Origin: Aquabacterium sp.
GTDB lineage: Bacteria; Pseudomonadota; Gammaproteobacteria; Burkholderiales; Burkholderiaceae_C
Direction: 5' to 3'
DNA: 9,269 bases
Assembly (NCBI GenBank): GCA_017989885.1
Contig: JAGNPA010000045.1
Coordinates: 1 to 9,269, forward strand
Below the pieces are notes generated by a model. The model saw nothing but the letters and a program-made list of their open reading frames with translations, was not told where the DNA came from and made no database searches. The position numbers and the translations under genes are program-made. Shown one piece after another: positions 7,719-9,269 of this stretch (the stretch's first letter is position 1; each line of letters begins with the position of its first letter).

Positions 7719-7752
7719 AAACCGGTGCAGCCCTTGCGAGCGACACCGGTTT
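7719..7752. terminator. Hairpin terminator between the convergent DUF1854 and HU genes
   Basis: AAACCGGTG (7719-7727) pairs perfectly with CACCGGTTT (7744-7752) around a 16-nt loop. On the minus strand the stem runs into TTTTGTTTTG, a good U-tract for stopping HU transcription. On the plus strand the tail is only TTTCTTTG, so it may act weakly for the transporter operon. A small CCCC-AAAA-GGGG stem at 7693-7704 precedes it. Confidence 0.75.
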
Positions 7753-7788
7753 CTTTGCAGCGAGACCCACGCGGAGTCTGCACAGCGA

Positions 7789-8169
7789 TCACTTCTTCTT
7801 GGCAGCGGCCTTCTTGGCGGCAGGCTTGGCAGCGGGCTTTGCAGCCTTCTTGGCCGGCGCAGCCGGAGCCTTGGCAGCCTTGCGTGCGGCAGCCTTCGGA
7901 TCGACCGCAGCCTTGAAGGTGGCACCGGGGGTGAACTTGGGCAGCTTGGCGGCGGGGATCTTGATCTTGTCGCCGGTGCTGGGGTTCACGCCATTGCGGG
8001 CGGCACGCGCGTGTTGCTTGAACGAACCGAAACCGGGAATGGTCACGGCGTCGCCCTTTTTGACAGCCGTCACCACGGTGTCGAGCAGCGTGTCGAGGAT
8101 GCGGCCAGCCTCAGCCTTGGACAGTTGGTGCTGGTCAGCAAGGCGCTGGATGAGATCAGTCTTGTTCAT
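7789..8169 (-). CDS. HU-family DNA-binding protein with Ala/Lys-rich C-terminal tail
   Basis: A nucleoid protein of 126 residues that bends and compacts DNA as a dimer. The start MNKTDLIQRLA is the standard HU beginning and sets the ATG at 8169, although the open frame continues upstream. Residues 1-90 form the HU fold: N-terminal helices, then IPGFGSF (44-50), and the DNA-binding arm RAARNGVNPSTGDKIKIPA (55-73). Standard HU ends near residue 90. Here 36 further residues of Ala, Lys and Pro follow (91-126, including PAKKAAKPAAK), resembling eukaryotic histone H1 tails. Such tails occur in some betaproteobacterial and actinobacterial HU proteins and should add non-specific DNA or RNA binding. 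The ribosome-binding site is weak. It is a monocistronic-looking gene, ending 37 nt from the shared terminator. Confidence 0.95.
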   Translation of the reverse strand: MNKTDLIQRLADQHQLSKAEAGRILDTLLDTVVTAVKKGDAVTIPGFGSFKQHARAARNGVNPSTGDKIKIPAAKLPKFTPGATFKAAVDPKAAARKAAKAPAAPAKKAAKPAAKPAAKKAAAKKK

Positions 8170-8271
8170 GAATGATGTTCTGGAAGCACCCGCAAATGTC
8201 GGGCAGCTCGATTGTGCCTTGCGCAAAGGCCGATGAACACTGGTGTTGACGCGCATGCGTCGCAAACATGC
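8170..8271 (-). promoter_or_regulatory. HU upstream region with small inverted repeats
   Basis: These 102 bp separate the nitroreductase stop from the HU start and should hold the HU promoter. I see a 5-bp stem GACGC-GCAT-GCGTC at 8248-8261 without a U-tract, so it is not a typical terminator, and a TTGCGCAA palindrome at 8219-8226. No convincing -35/-10 pair was found. Confidence 0.35.
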
Positions 8272-9093
8272 CTATTTCAAGGGAAAGCCCAGTGCCTGTA
8301 ACGCTTCCTTGAGCCGATCACGGCCCGTCAGGGCCTCCGGCGTGGCCACCCGCTTGCCAGAATGCACCGCCCAGGTGCCTCGCACCTTCATCTGCTGCTG
8401 TGCATAAAACGCGGCCATGGCCTCGTTGTACGTGGCCACGTCGGCCTGCTGCTCGGCCACCGGGCGATAGCGTTCGTGGTGCAGCACGGCAGGCTGCGGC
8501 AGACGTGGCTTGACCGACGCCTGCTGCGCGGGGTCTTCCTTGCCCAGCGTCATGCCAAAGACCGCGAACACCCGCGGCGGCAGGCCCAACAATTGGGCCA
8601 CCGCTTCAGGGTGGTTGCGCATGCCGCCGATGTAGCAGCCCGACAGGCCCAGCGACTCGGCCGCCGCCATGGCGTTCTGCGCCGCCAGGGCGGTGTCGAT
8701 CACGCCCACCAGCGCCATCTCCAGATAATCGAGCGCCGCATGACCCAGGCCCTCGGCTTGGCCCACCGACTCCAGGCGCGCCAGGTCGGCCAGCCACACC
8801 AGCACCAGCGGGGCTTGCTGCACATGCGCCTGATCGCCGGCCAGCTCGGCCAGGCGAGCGCGCGTGTGCGGATCACGCACCGCGATCACGCTCCAGGGCT
8901 GCAGGTTGGACGAGGACGCCGCCGACTGAGCGGCGGCCACGATGGCGGTCAGCTGCGCATCGCTCACCGGGTCGGGCAGGTGGTGACGCACGGAACGGTG
9001 CGTCAACAGTTGATCGATCAGGGGGGACCAGGCCTCGGGCACGCCGGGTGCCTGCTGGCCATAGCGGGCGTTCAGAAGAGAGGATGCAGACAT
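8272..9093 (-). CDS. NfsA-type NAD(P)H-dependent flavin nitroreductase
   Basis: A 273-residue cytoplasmic FMN oxidoreductase of the nitroreductase superfamily, closest by recall to E. coli NfsA/Frp, which reduces nitro compounds, quinones or flavins with NADPH in two-electron steps. Visible motifs: HRSVRHHLPDPVSD (32-45) with the FMN-contacting Arg33/Arg36 pair; a serine run then NLQPW (58-67); GVIDTALAAQNAMAAAESLG (130-149), matching NfsA's GVVDTAMMAQNALIAAESLG; GCYIGGMRNHPEAV (152-165); FGMTLG (179-184); KPRLP (195-199), an FMN phosphate-binding segment. The physiological substrate is unknown. The ATG at 9093 is chosen because homology begins soon after it, but no Shine-Dalgarno is evident; a TTG at 9114 is in frame. 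The 119 bp between 9094 and 9212 hold no gene I can support. It shares the HU orientation but is separated from it by 102 bp. Confidence 0.9.
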   Translation of the reverse strand: MSASSLLNARYGQQAPGVPEAWSPLIDQLLTHRSVRHHLPDPVSDAQLTAIVAAAQSAASSSNLQPWSVIAVRDPHTRARLAELAGDQAHVQQAPLVLVWLADLARLESVGQAEGLGHAALDYLEMALVGVIDTALAAQNAMAAAESLGLSGCYIGGMRNHPEAVAQLLGLPPRVFAVFGMTLGKEDPAQQASVKPRLPQPAVLHHERYRPVAEQQADVATYNEAMAAFYAQQQMKVRGTWAVHSGKRVATPEALTGRDRLKEALQALGFPLK

Positions 9094-9212
9094 CGTGAAA
9101 GGCAAAGGGTGCAAAACATCAACCCTACCTCAAGCCCGGCTCACGCGCTGAGCGCGTCGCAGAAACCGGGTCCCGCTGTACAGCCGCCCTGCACAAACGG
9201 AACGCGCAAAAC

Positions 9213-9245
9213 AAAAAGGCCTGAATCTTGCGATTCAGACCTTTT
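9213..9245 (-). terminator. Intrinsic terminator downstream of the tRNA
   Basis: On the minus strand a stem forms from AAAAGG, CTGAATC and their partners (9232-9245 with 9214-9227), with one mismatch (A9239 against C9220) and a 4-nt loop (9228-9231). It is followed by TTTTTGTTTTG. It lies 7 nt beyond the tRNA 3' end, as expected for a tRNA terminator. Confidence 0.85.
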
Positions 9246-9252
9246 GAAAATT

Positions 9253-9269
9253 TGGTGGGCCCTGAGTGA
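9253..9269 (-). tRNA. 3' end of a tRNA gene (rest beyond the window), isotype not determinable
   Basis: The minus strand reads T-CACTC-AGGGCCC-A-CCA, which fits exactly the last T-loop base, the 3' side of the T-stem, the 3' acceptor strand, the discriminator A and an encoded CCA. The adjacent terminator supports it. The 5' acceptor would be GGGCCCT or similar. An elongator tRNA-Met is possible from recalled burkholderial sequences, but the anticodon is outside the window. Confidence 0.7.

Noticed and set aside
8248..8261. Hairpin GACGC-GCAT-GCGTC as terminator of the nitroreductase gene
   Set aside because: Only a 5-bp stem and no following U-tract on the minus strand.
9094..9212. Possible small gene or regulatory RNA between the tRNA terminator and the nitroreductase gene
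   Set aside because: No start with a ribosome-binding site and a coding-like frame, and no convincing RNA fold beyond the terminator.

Overview
This is a GC-rich window whose gene content (paired cphA' and cphA, a divergent ABC exporter with a DUF1854 partner, and an HU protein with an Ala/Lys tail) points to a betaproteobacterium of the order Burkholderiales. The placement is an inference from gene types and composition; there is no taxonomic marker gene in full.

Layout. (1) Positions 1-4817, minus strand: a two-gene cyanophycin synthesis operon, cphA' (2598-4817) then cphA (1-2542, cut by the left edge just before its stop). (2) Positions 4818-4960: a short divergent promoter region. (3) Positions 4961-7681, plus strand: an ABC exporter half-transporter with an extra N-terminal soluble domain and a Cys4 zinc ribbon, followed 6 nt later by a small DUF1854 protein. 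(4) A hairpin terminator at 7719-7752 lies between these genes and the convergent HU gene. (5) Minus strand: HU-family DNA-binding protein (7789-8169) and an NfsA-type flavin nitroreductase (8272-9093). (6) The right edge carries the last 17 nt of a minus-strand tRNA with encoded CCA, and its intrinsic terminator.

How the genes fit together. CphA carries intact motifs in both ligase domains (ATP-grasp and Mur-ligase-like), so it should make cyanophycin, the Asp/Arg storage polymer. CphA' keeps a recognisable ATP-grasp core, but its Mur-like half has lost the P-loop lysine and at least three other family motifs, and it stops before the C-terminal Mur domain. Conversely, an HxxEH motif in the N-terminal domain is present in CphA' and broken in CphA. 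The pair therefore looks functionally divided rather than redundant. The divergent ABC transporter/DUF1854 pair is likely linked to cyanophycin metabolism by location and by recalled family association, but its substrate is unknown.

The HU, nitroreductase and tRNA genes look like ordinary chromosomal neighbours. I saw no insertion sequences, CRISPR arrays, phage genes or integration scars.
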